A stretch of 13,357 bases of DNA from an uncultured Bacteroidales bacterium (GCA_902768605.1 CACXLY010000090.1:1-13357); one strand, 5' to 3'; positions 5,946-12,789 are shown, numbered from the stretch's first letter. Notes: generated by a model from the sequence alone, not told the origin. A program made the numbers and translations.

Positions 5946-7781
5946 TCAGAGTTGCTGCATGTCGTAGAGTCGCTTGTAATAGCCGTTCTTGGCGATGAGC
6001 TCGTCGTGCTGTCCGCTTTCCACTATCTCGCCTTCGTAGAGGACATGGATGATGTCGGCGTTCTTGATGGTGGAGAGGCGGTGGGCTATGGCGATGGTGG
6101 TTCGCGACTTCATGAGTCGGTCGAGTGCCTCCTGGACGAGGTGTTCGCTTTCCGTGTCGAGTGCCGAGGTGGCCTCATCGAGGATGAGGATCGGCGGGTT
6201 CTTGAGGATGGCGCGGGCGATGCTGACGCGCTGCCGCTGCCCGCCCGAGAGCCTGCCGCCGCGGTCGCCGATGACGGTGTTATAGCCTTGCTCGGTCTCC
6301 ATGATGAAATCGTGGGCGTTGGCTATCTTGGCGGCCTCCACGACCTGTTCCATCGTGGCGTTCTCCACACCGAAAGTGATGTTGTTGTAGAACGTGTCGT
6401 TGAAGAGGATGGCTTCTTGATTGACGTTGCCTATAAGCGCACGCAGGTCGTGAATCTTCACGTCGCGTATGTCCTTGCCATCTATAAGAATCTGTCCTCC
6501 AGACACGTCGTGATAGCGTGGGATGAGGTCCACGAGGGTGGACTTTCCGGAGCCGGACTGGCCGACGAGTGCCACGGTCTTGCCCTTCGGCACACGGAGG
6601 TTGATGTGCCGCAGCACGTCGCGCCCGGCGATGTATTGGAAGGAGACGTCCCTCAGCTCCACTTGCCTCTCGAAGCTGTCAAGCGGCTTGGGGTCGGCTT
6701 TTTCCTTGATGGGGTTCTCGGCCTTGAGGATGTAGTCGATGCGCTCCATCGAGGTGAGGCCGAGCGGTATCATATAGGCCTGGCGCGTCAGGTCCTTGAT
6801 GGGGTTGATGACGCTGTAGAGGATGACCATGTAGAAGATAAAGGTGGAGGCATCGATGAAGCCTTCTCCCTCGAGGATAAGCCAGCCGCCGAAGAGCAGC
6901 ACGATAACGATGATGACGGTCCCCATCGTTTCGGAGACGGGGTGTGCGGCGTTGATGCGCATCATCATGCCTATCATGCCCTTGCGGAACTCGTTGTTAA
7001 TGTAGTTGAAGCGCCTGGCCATCTTTTCCTCTGCAATAAAAGCCTTGACTATCCTCAGCCCGCTGAGCGTCTCCTCTATCTGGGCCATAATTTCGGAAAG
7101 CCCTGCCTGCACGCCCGCCGACTGGTTCTTGAGCTTCTTCGACACCGTGCCCATGAGCCATGCGGCGGGTGGGGTGACGATGAGCACGAAGACGGTCAGC
7201 TGCCAGCTTACGGTGAAGAGTGTGACGAAGCAGATAATGATGGCGATGGGCTGCTGGATGAGGGTCGAGATGGCCGACGTGACGGAGTTCTCCACCATCT
7301 GTATGTCCGTACTCATACGCACGATGATGTCGCCCTTGCGTTCGGCCGAGAAGAAACTCAGCGGCAGGCGCATCACCTTGTTGTACATGTCCATGCGGAT
7401 GTCGCGTACCACGCCGGTGGAGAGCGGCATCATAATGTTCGCCGCACCCCAGTAGCCGATGCACTTCAGGCATGTCATGAAGACCAGGATGCCGCCCATG
7501 AGGCAGAGCGTCAGGAACGCGCCGTTGCTGGCTATCAGACTCTGCACCCAGGCGTAGGCGTTGTTGACGATGAGGTCCTTGTTCAGCGTGCCCCACGTCC
7601 ACTCTTTGTAGGTATAGACGTTCTGGTCTATTTTGAAGAGGATGTTCAGGATGGGGATGAGCACTACGAAGGAGAAGACGTTGAGCCACTGTGCCACAAA
7701 GTTGAGCACGATGGACCAGACGATGTACATCTTGTAGGGCTTGAAGTAGCGTTTTACTATGTCGAGAAACTGCTTGATCAT
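5946..7781 (-). CDS. ABC exporter, MsbA-like lipid/glycolipid flippase (fused membrane and ATPase domains)
   Basis: 611 residues, the normal size for a half-transporter acting as a homodimer. The membrane domain (about 1-340) has six hydrophobic segments near 18-46, 86-108, 170-190, 192-210, 284-303 and 312-330. The ATPase domain has Walker A GQSGSGKS (407-414), Q-loop Q455, signature LSGGQ (511-515), Walker B ILILDE (531-536), D-loop SALD (539-542) and H-loop H567, all intact. The family moves lipid A-core, lipid-linked oligosaccharide or other hydrophobic cargo from the inner to the outer leaflet of the inner membrane. Lying between the LtaS-like enzyme and the glycosyltransferases, it probably flips the glycolipid they build. 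A drug exporter of the same fold cannot be excluded. It starts 13 nt after the LtaS-like stop, so the two are likely cotranscribed. Confidence 0.9.
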   Translation of the reverse strand: MIKQFLDIVKRYFKPYKMYIVWSIVLNFVAQWLNVFSFVVLIPILNILFKIDQNVYTYKEWTWGTLNKDLIVNNAYAWVQSLIASNGAFLTLCLMGGILVFMTCLKCIGYWGAANIMMPLSTGVVRDIRMDMYNKVMRLPLSFFSAERKGDIIVRMSTDIQMVENSVTSAISTLIQQPIAIIICFVTLFTVSWQLTVFVLIVTPPAAWLMGTVSKKLKNQSAGVQAGLSEIMAQIEETLSGLRIVKAFIAEEKMARRFNYINNEFRKGMIGMMMRINAAHPVSETMGTVIIVIVLLFGGWLILEGEGFIDASTFIFYMVILYSVINPIKDLTRQAYMIPLGLTSMERIDYILKAENPIKEKADPKPLDSFERQVELRDVSFQYIAGRDVLRHINLRVPKGKTVALVGQSGSGKSTLVDLIPRYHDVSGGQILIDGKDIRDVKIHDLRALIGNVNQEAILFNDTFYNNITFGVENATMEQVVEAAKIANAHDFIMETEQGYNTVIGDRGGRLSGGQRQRVSIARAILKNPPILILDEATSALDTESEHLVQEALDRLMKSRTTIAIAHRLSTIKNADIIHVLYEGEIVESGQHDELIAKNGYYKRLYDMQQL

Positions 7782-7794
7782 CTCATTTCATTGT

Positions 7795-9867
7795 TTAGGT
7801 TTCCGGCTGGGATGCTGGTCTCAGTCGCGAGGGGCGAAAAGACGCTTGCTGTGGCGTCGGCTGTTCCTTGCTGTGGGAAAGGCCGTTCCTTGCTGTGGCG
7901 TCGGGCTTTCCTTGCTGTGGCGTTTGGGCTTCCTTCGTGAGGGAGGGTTGCCGGAGTGCGTTCAGCTCGTCGTAGCTGGTCTGCAGGATGGCCTTGGCCC
8001 GCATGGTGCGGAGGCCGCCGTTGGCAGGCATGTCGGTCATCGTGACGTGGCCGTCGATGTCGTAGATGCTGACGCCTGTGCTGTCGGCAAAGAGCACGCC
8101 CGCCGGGTAGTTGCAATAGACGAAGGGATAGGTGTAGGTGCGGCTCAGCACGTTGCGGCTCCAGCGGTATTCGTCGTGCCGTATGCCGAGCTGGGAGAGC
8201 AGCGTGGCGGCGATGTCGCTCTGGTTCATGAGAATGTCCATTTTGCGTGGCGCCTTTACAGCTCCGCCAAGCCAAAGCATCGGCGCATGGAAGAAGCCCG
8301 GGTCCTTGTAGCTTTGCTGGTAGAGGAAGCCGTGGTCGGGTATCATGATGACAAGCAGGTTGTCCCATTGCGGGAGCTGACGCAGCGAGTCGATCATGCA
8401 GGCGACGCTGTAGTCGGTATAGGCGAAGGCGTTGAGGATCTTGTCATCGAGGCGGTGATAGGGCACGTCCCAAGGCTCATGGCTCGACAAAGTCTGTGCC
8501 ACCAGGAAGTGATGTCCGCCCTCCCATTTCTCGATGAAATGGCGTGTTTTTTGCAAAACGACGCTGTCCGGGACGCCCCAGGAGCCCGTCTCCATATTTC
8601 CCCAAAGGGAGAGTGACTCGTCAGGATTCTCCTCCCCCTCGGGGGAGGCTGGGAAGGGGCTGTAGAGGTGCTGGAACCCGACGTCCTCCAAAAACTGACG
8701 CTTGCCCATGTTCGTCATCGCGCCGCCGTAGATGTAGGCCGTCTCGTAGCCCTCGCTTGCCAGACTCCTGGCGAGGGAAGGCAGCGCGGCATGCATTTCG
8801 GCGTGCCGCATCAGGCCAATGTCGGTATAGCTTGTCCAGCCGCAGAAGGCACTGACTGTGCCGCGGTCGGTACGGAACGAGTTACTGAAATAGTTCTCCC
8901 AGAAGATGCCCTCGGGGATGAGACGGCTCCAGCCGGGTGCCACGTCGGGCAGGCCGCCCAGCTCCCGCACGAAGCGACTGCCGAATCCTTCGATGAAAAC
9001 GACCAAAATGTCGGGTCGAGAGGTCGTGAGCAAGGTGTCCTGTATGTCGTCGGCCGGCTCGGGATAAAGCCCTCGGAACAGGTCGGAGCGGTCGGCCTCT
9101 GACATGAAATCGTATCGCGCGGCGTAATTGTTCGTCAGGCGGATGCTGCCCACAAAGGCATAGACCGGGTTGACGGCGGCGTGGTTGGCAAGTTGCGTGG
9201 GATGATTGTCCTCGCGATAGACGTCGTCCTGACGCATAAAACAAACGCCCGAGATGATAAGGAAAAGCCAGATGATGCTGATGTTACGCATCCACAGACG
9301 AGTGAAGGTGCCGCCCGGCAACTTTTTGGGCGTGAGCAGGATGCAGGGGACGATTATCCACAAAGCAAGCAGGAGGAACAGCCCGGCGCGCACGAGGAGG
9401 TAGGACAGGCTGACGCTGTTCGTGGCGCCTTCGGGCGAAGCAGCATAGCTCAGCACCACCATCCCCAGCTTGAACTGCCAGTACTCGTACATCACAGCAT
9501 CGGCCACGATGATGGCCGCCACAGCCAAGCCCATCAGAATATAGTAGGGAGTGAGCCAGGCACGCAGATTAAAACCAGACCCTTCCAAAGCTCCCCTTAA
9601 AGGTGAGGCTTTCTGTACCGGTTTCTCCCCCTTTAAGGGGGAGTTAGAGAGGGTCTGTAGCAGCCCTACCAGCCACGGCACGACAAGTAGCCATGCTGCT
9701 ACCATGAGGTCGTGCTCCACAAAGCCGCGCCAGCAGGCACTGAAAGCATCGGCAAACGAAAGCTGCTCCACACACCGATTGTTCAAGATGAACCCCACCC
9801 TGCCTATCAAAAAAACGATAAGCAAATGACAGTAGAGGTACTCGAGAAAGTGTATGCTTCGCTTCAT
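7795..9867 (-). CDS. LtaS/MdoB-like membrane sulfatase-fold phosphotransferase, with three repeat-derived insertions
   Basis: 690 residues. Five hydrophobic segments (about 12-30, 55-71, 104-123, 156-178, 194-211) precede a periplasmic alkaline-phosphatase-fold domain (about 284-635). Visible active-site positions match LtaS: metal-binding E293 (VVFIEGFGSR), nucleophile T337 (FRTDRGTVSAF), H463 (SSHEPW) and D511-H512 (IMIPDHG). LtaS, MdoB and EptA relatives move phosphoglycerol or phosphoethanolamine from phospholipid onto a glycan or lipid outside the inner membrane; here the acceptor may be the glycolipid exported by the adjacent MsbA-like transporter, and the donor group cannot be told. 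Odd features: residues 71-97 (a loop after helix 2) and about 403-423 are encoded by palindromic repeat DNA, and about 645-675 by four 22-bp repeats. The catalytic residues are untouched and the frame is open, so it looks functional. Confidence 0.82.
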   Translation of the reverse strand: MKRSIHFLEYLYCHLLIVFLIGRVGFILNNRCVEQLSFADAFSACWRGFVEHDLMVAAWLLVVPWLVGLLQTLSNSPLKGEKPVQKASPLRGALEGSGFNLRAWLTPYYILMGLAVAAIIVADAVMYEYWQFKLGMVVLSYAASPEGATNSVSLSYLLVRAGLFLLLALWIIVPCILLTPKKLPGGTFTRLWMRNISIIWLFLIISGVCFMRQDDVYREDNHPTQLANHAAVNPVYAFVGSIRLTNNYAARYDFMSEADRSDLFRGLYPEPADDIQDTLLTTSRPDILVVFIEGFGSRFVRELGGLPDVAPGWSRLIPEGIFWENYFSNSFRTDRGTVSAFCGWTSYTDIGLMRHAEMHAALPSLARSLASEGYETAYIYGGAMTNMGKRQFLEDVGFQHLYSPFPASPEGEENPDESLSLWGNMETGSWGVPDSVVLQKTRHFIEKWEGGHHFLVAQTLSSHEPWDVPYHRLDDKILNAFAYTDYSVACMIDSLRQLPQWDNLLVIMIPDHGFLYQQSYKDPGFFHAPMLWLGGAVKAPRKMDILMNQSDIAATLLSQLGIRHDEYRWSRNVLSRTYTYPFVYCNYPAGVLFADSTGVSIYDIDGHVTMTDMPANGGLRTMRAKAILQTSYDELNALRQPSLTKEAQTPQQGKPDATARNGLSHSKEQPTPQQASFRPSRLRPASQPET
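7845..7932. repeat. Four tandem 22-bp repeats inside the 3' end of the LtaS-like gene
   Basis: Units at 7845-7866, 7867-7888, 7889-7910 and 7911-7932 are each exactly 22 bp; all start CTTGCTGTGG and three continue CG. Since 22 is not a multiple of 3, successive units are read in different frames; every third unit returns to the same frame. The protein shows this: KEAQTPQ recurs as KEQPTPQ exactly 22 residues later, with unrelated sequences in between. The tail it encodes lies beyond the sulfatase domain. Confidence 0.85.
8600..8662. repeat. Palindromic REP-like element inside the LtaS-like gene (catalytic domain)
   Basis: The core is an 8-bp-arm palindrome, CCTCCCCC (8631-8638) and GGGGGAGG (8641-8648), with a 2-nt loop. 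On one side is a CCAAAGGGAGAG stretch, on the other GGGAAGGGG. It encodes residues about 403-423 (SPFPASPEGEENPDESLSLW), a Pro/Glu/Ser-rich segment unlike its surroundings. The core resembles that of the element at 9576-9657. Confidence 0.6.
9576..9657. repeat. Paired-palindrome element with inverted ends inside the LtaS-like gene (membrane loop)
   Basis: CAGACCCT (9576-9583) and its inverted copy AGGGTCTG (9650-9657) bound an 82-bp unit. Inside are two palindromes: CTCCCCTTAAAGGTGAG (9591-9607, one mismatch) and the perfect CTCCCCCTTTAAGGGGGAG (9625-9643, 9-bp arms). It encodes residues about 71-97 (NSPLKGEKPVQKASPLRG in the middle), joining transmembrane segments 2 and 3. The layout, two palindromes between inverted ends, is that of a REP/BIME- or MITE-like unit. 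Confidence 0.7.
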
Positions 9868-9872
9868 CTCAC

Positions 9873-9901
9873 ATTTACCATTTAATCATTTACCATTTTT
9901 C
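9873..9901. repeat. Heptamer-type array (ATTTACC) in the spacer before the LtaS-like gene
   Basis: ATTTACC at 9873-9879 and 9888-9894 alternates with ATTTAAT (9880-9886) and ATTTTTC (9895-9901); one extra C at 9887 breaks the 7-bp step. Seen another way, a perfect 12-bp direct repeat, CATTTACCATTT, occurs at 9872-9883 and 9887-9898. It occupies half of the 58-bp spacer. Confidence 0.55.
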
Positions 9902-9913
9902 CCCTTAAAGGGG
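9901..9913. repeat. Palindrome CCCCTTAAAGGGG
   Basis: Six-bp arms around one base, followed by a second run of G (ATTAGGGGG). It has the core of the palindromes in the neighbouring LtaS-like gene and lies just downstream of the RNase H stop. On the minus strand it is followed by A residues rather than T, so it is a poor candidate for an intrinsic terminator and is best seen as another copy of the repeat family. Confidence 0.5.
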
Positions 9914-9925
9914 ATTAGGGGGTCC

Positions 9926-10354
9926 TTACTTTCTCCCAAAGTCGGCGGGTATCTCCCCCCACTCTTCGGTGTTCCACTTCAGCACTTGCGCGTGCCGGGG
10001 ATTCTGCCAGAGCCAGTTCTCGGCACGTATGACGAGGTCGAGCACCTGAGCTGTCTGGGCGTCGCGCTTCAGCGTGGTCTTCGCCTTCTTGTTCCTCACC
10101 CAAGCCATTCCGCTGATACTGTCGCTATAGACCTTCATGTCCCAGCCGTTCTTCTTGATGAGGGCGAGGGCGTGCACGATGGCAAGGAACTCGCCGATGT
10201 TGTTCGTGCCAGGGATGGGGCCAAAGTGGAAGAGCCGCTGCTCGTTGCCGAGATAGACGCCCTGATACTCCATCGCACCGGGGTTGCCACTGCAGCCCGC
10301 ATCGACCGCAATGGCATTGAAGTCCACCTTGTCCTTTAGAAGTTCATAGTCCAT
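9926..10354 (-). CDS. RNase H-family protein
   Basis: 142 residues. The four acidic positions of RNase HI are present: D18 in VDAGCSGNPG (17-26), E55 in NIGEFLAIVHAL (52-63), D77 in VYSDSISG (75-82) and D138 in IPADFGRK (135-142). GCSGNPGAMEYQGVYL is the glycine-rich first hairpin. Role: cleavage of RNA in RNA-DNA hybrids in the cytoplasm, by family. It lacks an N-terminal hybrid-binding domain and is close to the family's minimal length. Start: ATG at 10354 is the only Met before D18, and a TGA lies in frame two codons upstream (10360-10358), so this start is forced; it falls within a heptamer array, which supplies the first residues MDYEL. It lies 91 nt after argS and 58 nt before the LtaS-like gene. 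Confidence 0.85.
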   Translation of the reverse strand: MDYELLKDKVDFNAIAVDAGCSGNPGAMEYQGVYLGNEQRLFHFGPIPGTNNIGEFLAIVHALALIKKNGWDMKVYSDSISGMAWVRNKKAKTTLKRDAQTAQVLDLVIRAENWLWQNPRHAQVLKWNTEEWGEIPADFGRK

Positions 10355-10369
10355 AGTTCATAATTCATA
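10342..10369. repeat. Heptamer array, 4 units (GTTCATA type; TATGAAC on minus strand)
   Basis: Units of 7 bp: GTTCATA at 10342-10348 and 10356-10362, with the variants GTCCATA (10349-10355) and ATTCATA (10363-10369). On the minus strand each unit contains an ATG (TATGAAC), and the ATG in the second unit is the RNase H start codon. The array therefore overlaps the coding region by 13 bp. Confidence 0.72.
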
Positions 10370-10404
10370 GTTTCACGGCCGTTGTCTCCTTCCTCCGCAG
10401 GAGC

Positions 10405-10443
10405 AGTTCCCTTCTCCCCCGAGAGGGGTAAGGGGTGAGGCTT
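10405..10443. repeat. G/C-run inverted repeat after argS
   Basis: CCCC (10417-10420) and GGGG (10425-10428) flank GAGA in a stretch of C and G runs. The 10-mer GGTGAGGCTT at 10434-10443 also occurs inside the element at 9602-9611, linking this to the same repeat family. It begins 3 nt past the argS stop. A hairpin here could act on the argS message 3' end, but no T-run follows on the minus strand. Confidence 0.45.
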
Positions 10444-10445
10444 CC

Positions 10446-12239
10446 TTACATCCTCTCCGGCACTTCGATACCGAGGAGGCCCATCCCGTTCTTGATGACC
10501 TGGCCGACGGCAGCCGAAAGAACGATGCGGAAGTTGCGCTTCTGCTCGTCCTTTTCCTTGAGCACGCTGAAGTCGTGGTAGAACTGGTTGTATTCCTTCA
10601 CGAGGTCGTAGCAGTAGTTGGCAATGCAGCTTGGGTTGTAATCGGTGCCTGCCTGCTTCACCGCCACTTCGAAGCCCTGCAGCTTCTGGATGAGGCTGAT
10701 TTCCTTCTCGGCAAGTTCCGTTTGTTGCGTTGGCAACGCAACAGACTGAACGCCTGCCTTGCGAAGAATACTGCGGATGCGGGCATAGGTATATTGTATG
10801 AAGGGCCCTGTGTTGCCGTTGAAGTCGATGCTCTCTTCGGGGTTGAAGAGCATGTTCTTGCGTGCATCGACCTTCAGGATGAAGTACTTCAGGGCACCCA
10901 TGCCTACGATGCGCGCTATCTCCTGCGCCTCGTCGTCCGTGATGTCCTCCAGCCTGTTCACTTTGTCTGCCGAGAGCTCCTTCGCGTCTTGTATCATCGT
11001 GGCTATCAGGTCGTCGGCATCTACGACGGTGCCTTCGCGGCTCTTCATCTTGCCGTTCGGCAACTCCACCATGCCGTAGGAGAAATGCACGAGGTCCTTG
11101 CCCCACTTGAAGCCCAGCTTGTCGAGCAGGATGCTGAGCACCTGGAAGTGGTAGTTCTGTTCGTTACCCACGACGTAAATCATCTTGTCGATAGGATAGT
11201 CCTGGAAGCGGAGCTTGGCCGTGCCGATGTCTTGCGTCATATAGACGCTCGTGCCGTCGCTGCGGAGCAGAAGCTTCTCGTCGAGCCCCTCCTTTGTGAG
11301 GTCGGCCCAGACGCTACCGTCGTCGCGACGATAGAAGAAGCCTTTCGCGAGGCCTTCCTCCACCTTCTCTTTGCCCTCGAGATACGTCTCGCTCTCGTAG
11401 TATATCTTATCGAAAGAGACGCCCAGCGCCTTGTAGGTCTCGTCGAAACCTGCATATACCCATTCGTTCATGCGTTTCCAGAGGCTGCGCACTTCGGGGT
11501 CGTTCTGCTCCCACTTCACAAGCATCTCGTGGGCCTCCTTGATGAGGGGAGCCTCCTGTTTCGCCTGCTCCTCGTCCATGCCCTGCTTTTCCATGAGCTC
11601 CTTCACTTCCTCGCGATAGTGCTTGTCGAAGGCGACGTAGTAGTCTCCGATGAGATGGTCGCCCTTCTTGCCCGAGCTTTCAGGCGTCTCGCCATTGCCC
11701 CACTTCAGCCACGCCAGCATGGACTTGCAGATGTGGATGCCGCGGTCGTTCACGATGTTTGTCTTGACCACCTTGTTGCCATTGGCCTCCATCACCTGAG
11801 CCAGAGCCCAGCCGAGCAGATTGTTGCGGACGTGTCCGAGGTGCAAAGGCTTGTTGGTGTTCGGGCTCGAGTATTCAATCATGACGAGCGGGCTGTCGTC
11901 CGTGACGGGCAGAAAGCCGAACCTGGGGTTCTCGTAGATATCCTGCAGCAACTCAATCCACTGACGCGAACTGATGCTGAGGTTGAGGAAGCCCTTCACG
12001 GCATTATACTTGCTGACCACCTCGGGCAAGCGCTCCATGAGGCGTTCGCCTATCTCCTGCGCCGTAGCGTCGGGAGCCTTGTGACTCATCTTGGTGAATG
12101 GAAAGACGACAAGCGTGATCTGTCCCTCGAACTCGGGTCTGGTCTGCTGCAGCTGCACCATCTTGTCGGGCACAGCTTGCCCGTAAAGGTCCTCCACAAT
12201 GGCCTTCACGGCCTCGGTTATCTTTGTCTCAATCTTCAT
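10446..12239 (-). CDS. argS: Arginyl-tRNA synthetase
   Basis: 597 residues, the usual bacterial length. Charges tRNA-Arg with arginine in the cytoplasm (class I synthetase). The N-terminal Add1 domain (1-110) includes FPFTKMSHKAPDATA. The catalytic core has SPNTNKPLHLGHVRNN (125-140) with the HIGH motif as HLGH (133-136), and VNDRGIHICKSM (163-174). The second class I motif is GKMKSREGT (396-404), the ArgRS variant of KMSKS. The C-terminal DALR anticodon-binding domain (about 470-597) includes NGNTGPFIQYTYARIRSI and ends in GLLGIEVPERM. The start ATG at 12239 is the natural N-terminus. It follows the toxin stop by 22 nt with no promoter consensus seen in the gap or in the toxin gene, so some transcription may come from the toxin-antitoxin promoter. 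Confidence 0.97.
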   Translation of the reverse strand: MKIETKITEAVKAIVEDLYGQAVPDKMVQLQQTRPEFEGQITLVVFPFTKMSHKAPDATAQEIGERLMERLPEVVSKYNAVKGFLNLSISSRQWIELLQDIYENPRFGFLPVTDDSPLVMIEYSSPNTNKPLHLGHVRNNLLGWALAQVMEANGNKVVKTNIVNDRGIHICKSMLAWLKWGNGETPESSGKKGDHLIGDYYVAFDKHYREEVKELMEKQGMDEEQAKQEAPLIKEAHEMLVKWEQNDPEVRSLWKRMNEWVYAGFDETYKALGVSFDKIYYESETYLEGKEKVEEGLAKGFFYRRDDGSVWADLTKEGLDEKLLLRSDGTSVYMTQDIGTAKLRFQDYPIDKMIYVVGNEQNYHFQVLSILLDKLGFKWGKDLVHFSYGMVELPNGKMKSREGTVVDADDLIATMIQDAKELSADKVNRLEDITDDEAQEIARIVGMGALKYFILKVDARKNMLFNPEESIDFNGNTGPFIQYTYARIRSILRKAGVQSVALPTQQTELAEKEISLIQKLQGFEVAVKQAGTDYNPSCIANYCYDLVKEYNQFYHDFSVLKEKDEQKRNFRIVLSAAVGQVIKNGMGLLGIEVPERM

Positions 12240-12261
12240 ATTTCGTTACATTATTAATTGT

Positions 12262-12534
12262 CTATCTGAACAACTCAGCATGTGTGCCGAGTCGCACTAA
12301 CTCAATGATGTTGTTTACCTCATCCACCCAAATGAGCAGGAAATCGCCCTGGACGTGACACTCCATGCAACCTTTGTACTGGCCGAGAAGCATGTGTGAC
12401 TTGTACTTGGCGGGGATGGGCTGTTCGTACTTCAACAATTTCAAGACTTCATGCAGCGCTGAAAGTTTCGACGGATTGTTCCTGTATCGCTTTAGGTCCT
12501 TCCTGAACTGTGTAGAAGTCTTGAACGATTTCAT
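12262..12534 (-). CDS. Type II toxin, RelE/YafQ family mRNA interferase
   Basis: 90 residues, normal for the family. The N-terminus FKTSTQFRKDLKRYRNNPSK (4-23) is the two-helix start of RelE/YafQ toxins. The catalytic region has H47 (SHMLLGQYKGC), H60 (ECH), D64 (GDFLLIW), H85 and F89 (RLGTHAELF); in E. coli YafQ the residues needed for RNA cleavage are H50, H63, D67, H87 and F91, so all five have counterparts. By family it cuts mRNA at the ribosome when its antitoxin is degraded. Its ATG overlaps the antitoxin stop (ATGA, 12534-12531), the standard antitoxin-first arrangement. It appears intact. Confidence 0.9.
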   Translation of the reverse strand: MKSFKTSTQFRKDLKRYRNNPSKLSALHEVLKLLKYEQPIPAKYKSHMLLGQYKGCMECHVQGDFLLIWVDEVNNIIELVRLGTHAELFR

Positions 12535-12788
12535 TCCTCTTCGTTGAGAATGTCATTGAACATTTCGTCTATATCTGTATAGACTTTCTCCGGATTCTTT
12601 CCTGACACCACTTCCTCGATGGCGGCCTTTGTCACATCATTGGGTTCATCGTACACGATGTCGAGCAGGACGCTTTCCACGTAGTTGTTCAACGTGCGGT
12701 TCTCCTGTTCAGCTTTCCGCTTCAATCCTTCCAGAAGGTCGGCCCTCAGACGGAACGATGCAGGCTTTCTTACTATTGTTGTTGCCAT
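12531..12788 (-). CDS. Ribbon-helix-helix antitoxin
   Basis: 85 residues from ATG at 12788. After MATTIVRK, the segment ASFRLRADLLEGLKRKAEQ (10-28) and NRTLNNYVESVLLD (30-43) form a strand-helix-helix with the usual ENRTLNNYVE turn of RHH (Arc/MetJ-type) DNA-binding antitoxins. The acidic C-terminus (IDEMFNDILNEEE) is suited to wrapping the basic toxin. An alternative start 19 codons upstream (12845) is rejected because it lies upstream of the -7 promoter box at 12839-12832 and so would not be transcribed from it. Expected role: neutralises the YafQ-like toxin and represses its own promoter, whose repeats begin 2 nt before the start codon. Confidence 0.87.
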   Translation of the reverse strand: MATTIVRKPASFRLRADLLEGLKRKAEQENRTLNNYVESVLLDIVYDEPNDVTKAAIEEVVSGKNPEKVYTDIDEMFNDILNEEE

Positions 12789-12789
12789 A

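Noticed and set aside
7845..7932. Possible CRISPR array
   Set aside because: The 22-bp units are directly adjacent with no spacers between them, and no cas genes are near.
5952..7940. 662-codon open frame on the plus strand opposite the ABC exporter
   Set aside because: It is the antisense of a gene with all ABC motifs intact, and its translation is rich in His/Glu/Val/Asp with no recognisable domain; it is open because the high-GC codon use on the other strand gives few stops.
7759..8616. 285-codon plus-strand open frame including Leu/Trp-rich repeat peptides
   Set aside because: The repetitive peptides come from the 22-bp array read on the wrong strand; the rest is antisense to the LtaS-like catalytic domain.
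9901..9913. Intrinsic terminator for the RNase H gene
   Set aside because: The hairpin is perfect, but on the minus strand it is followed by A residues instead of a T-run, and the same palindrome core occurs inside a coding region, so a repeat-family explanation is better.
10575..12257. 560-codon open frame on the plus strand opposite argS
   Set aside because: argS is certain on the minus strand; the antisense translation shows no motif and has no promoter or plausible start context.
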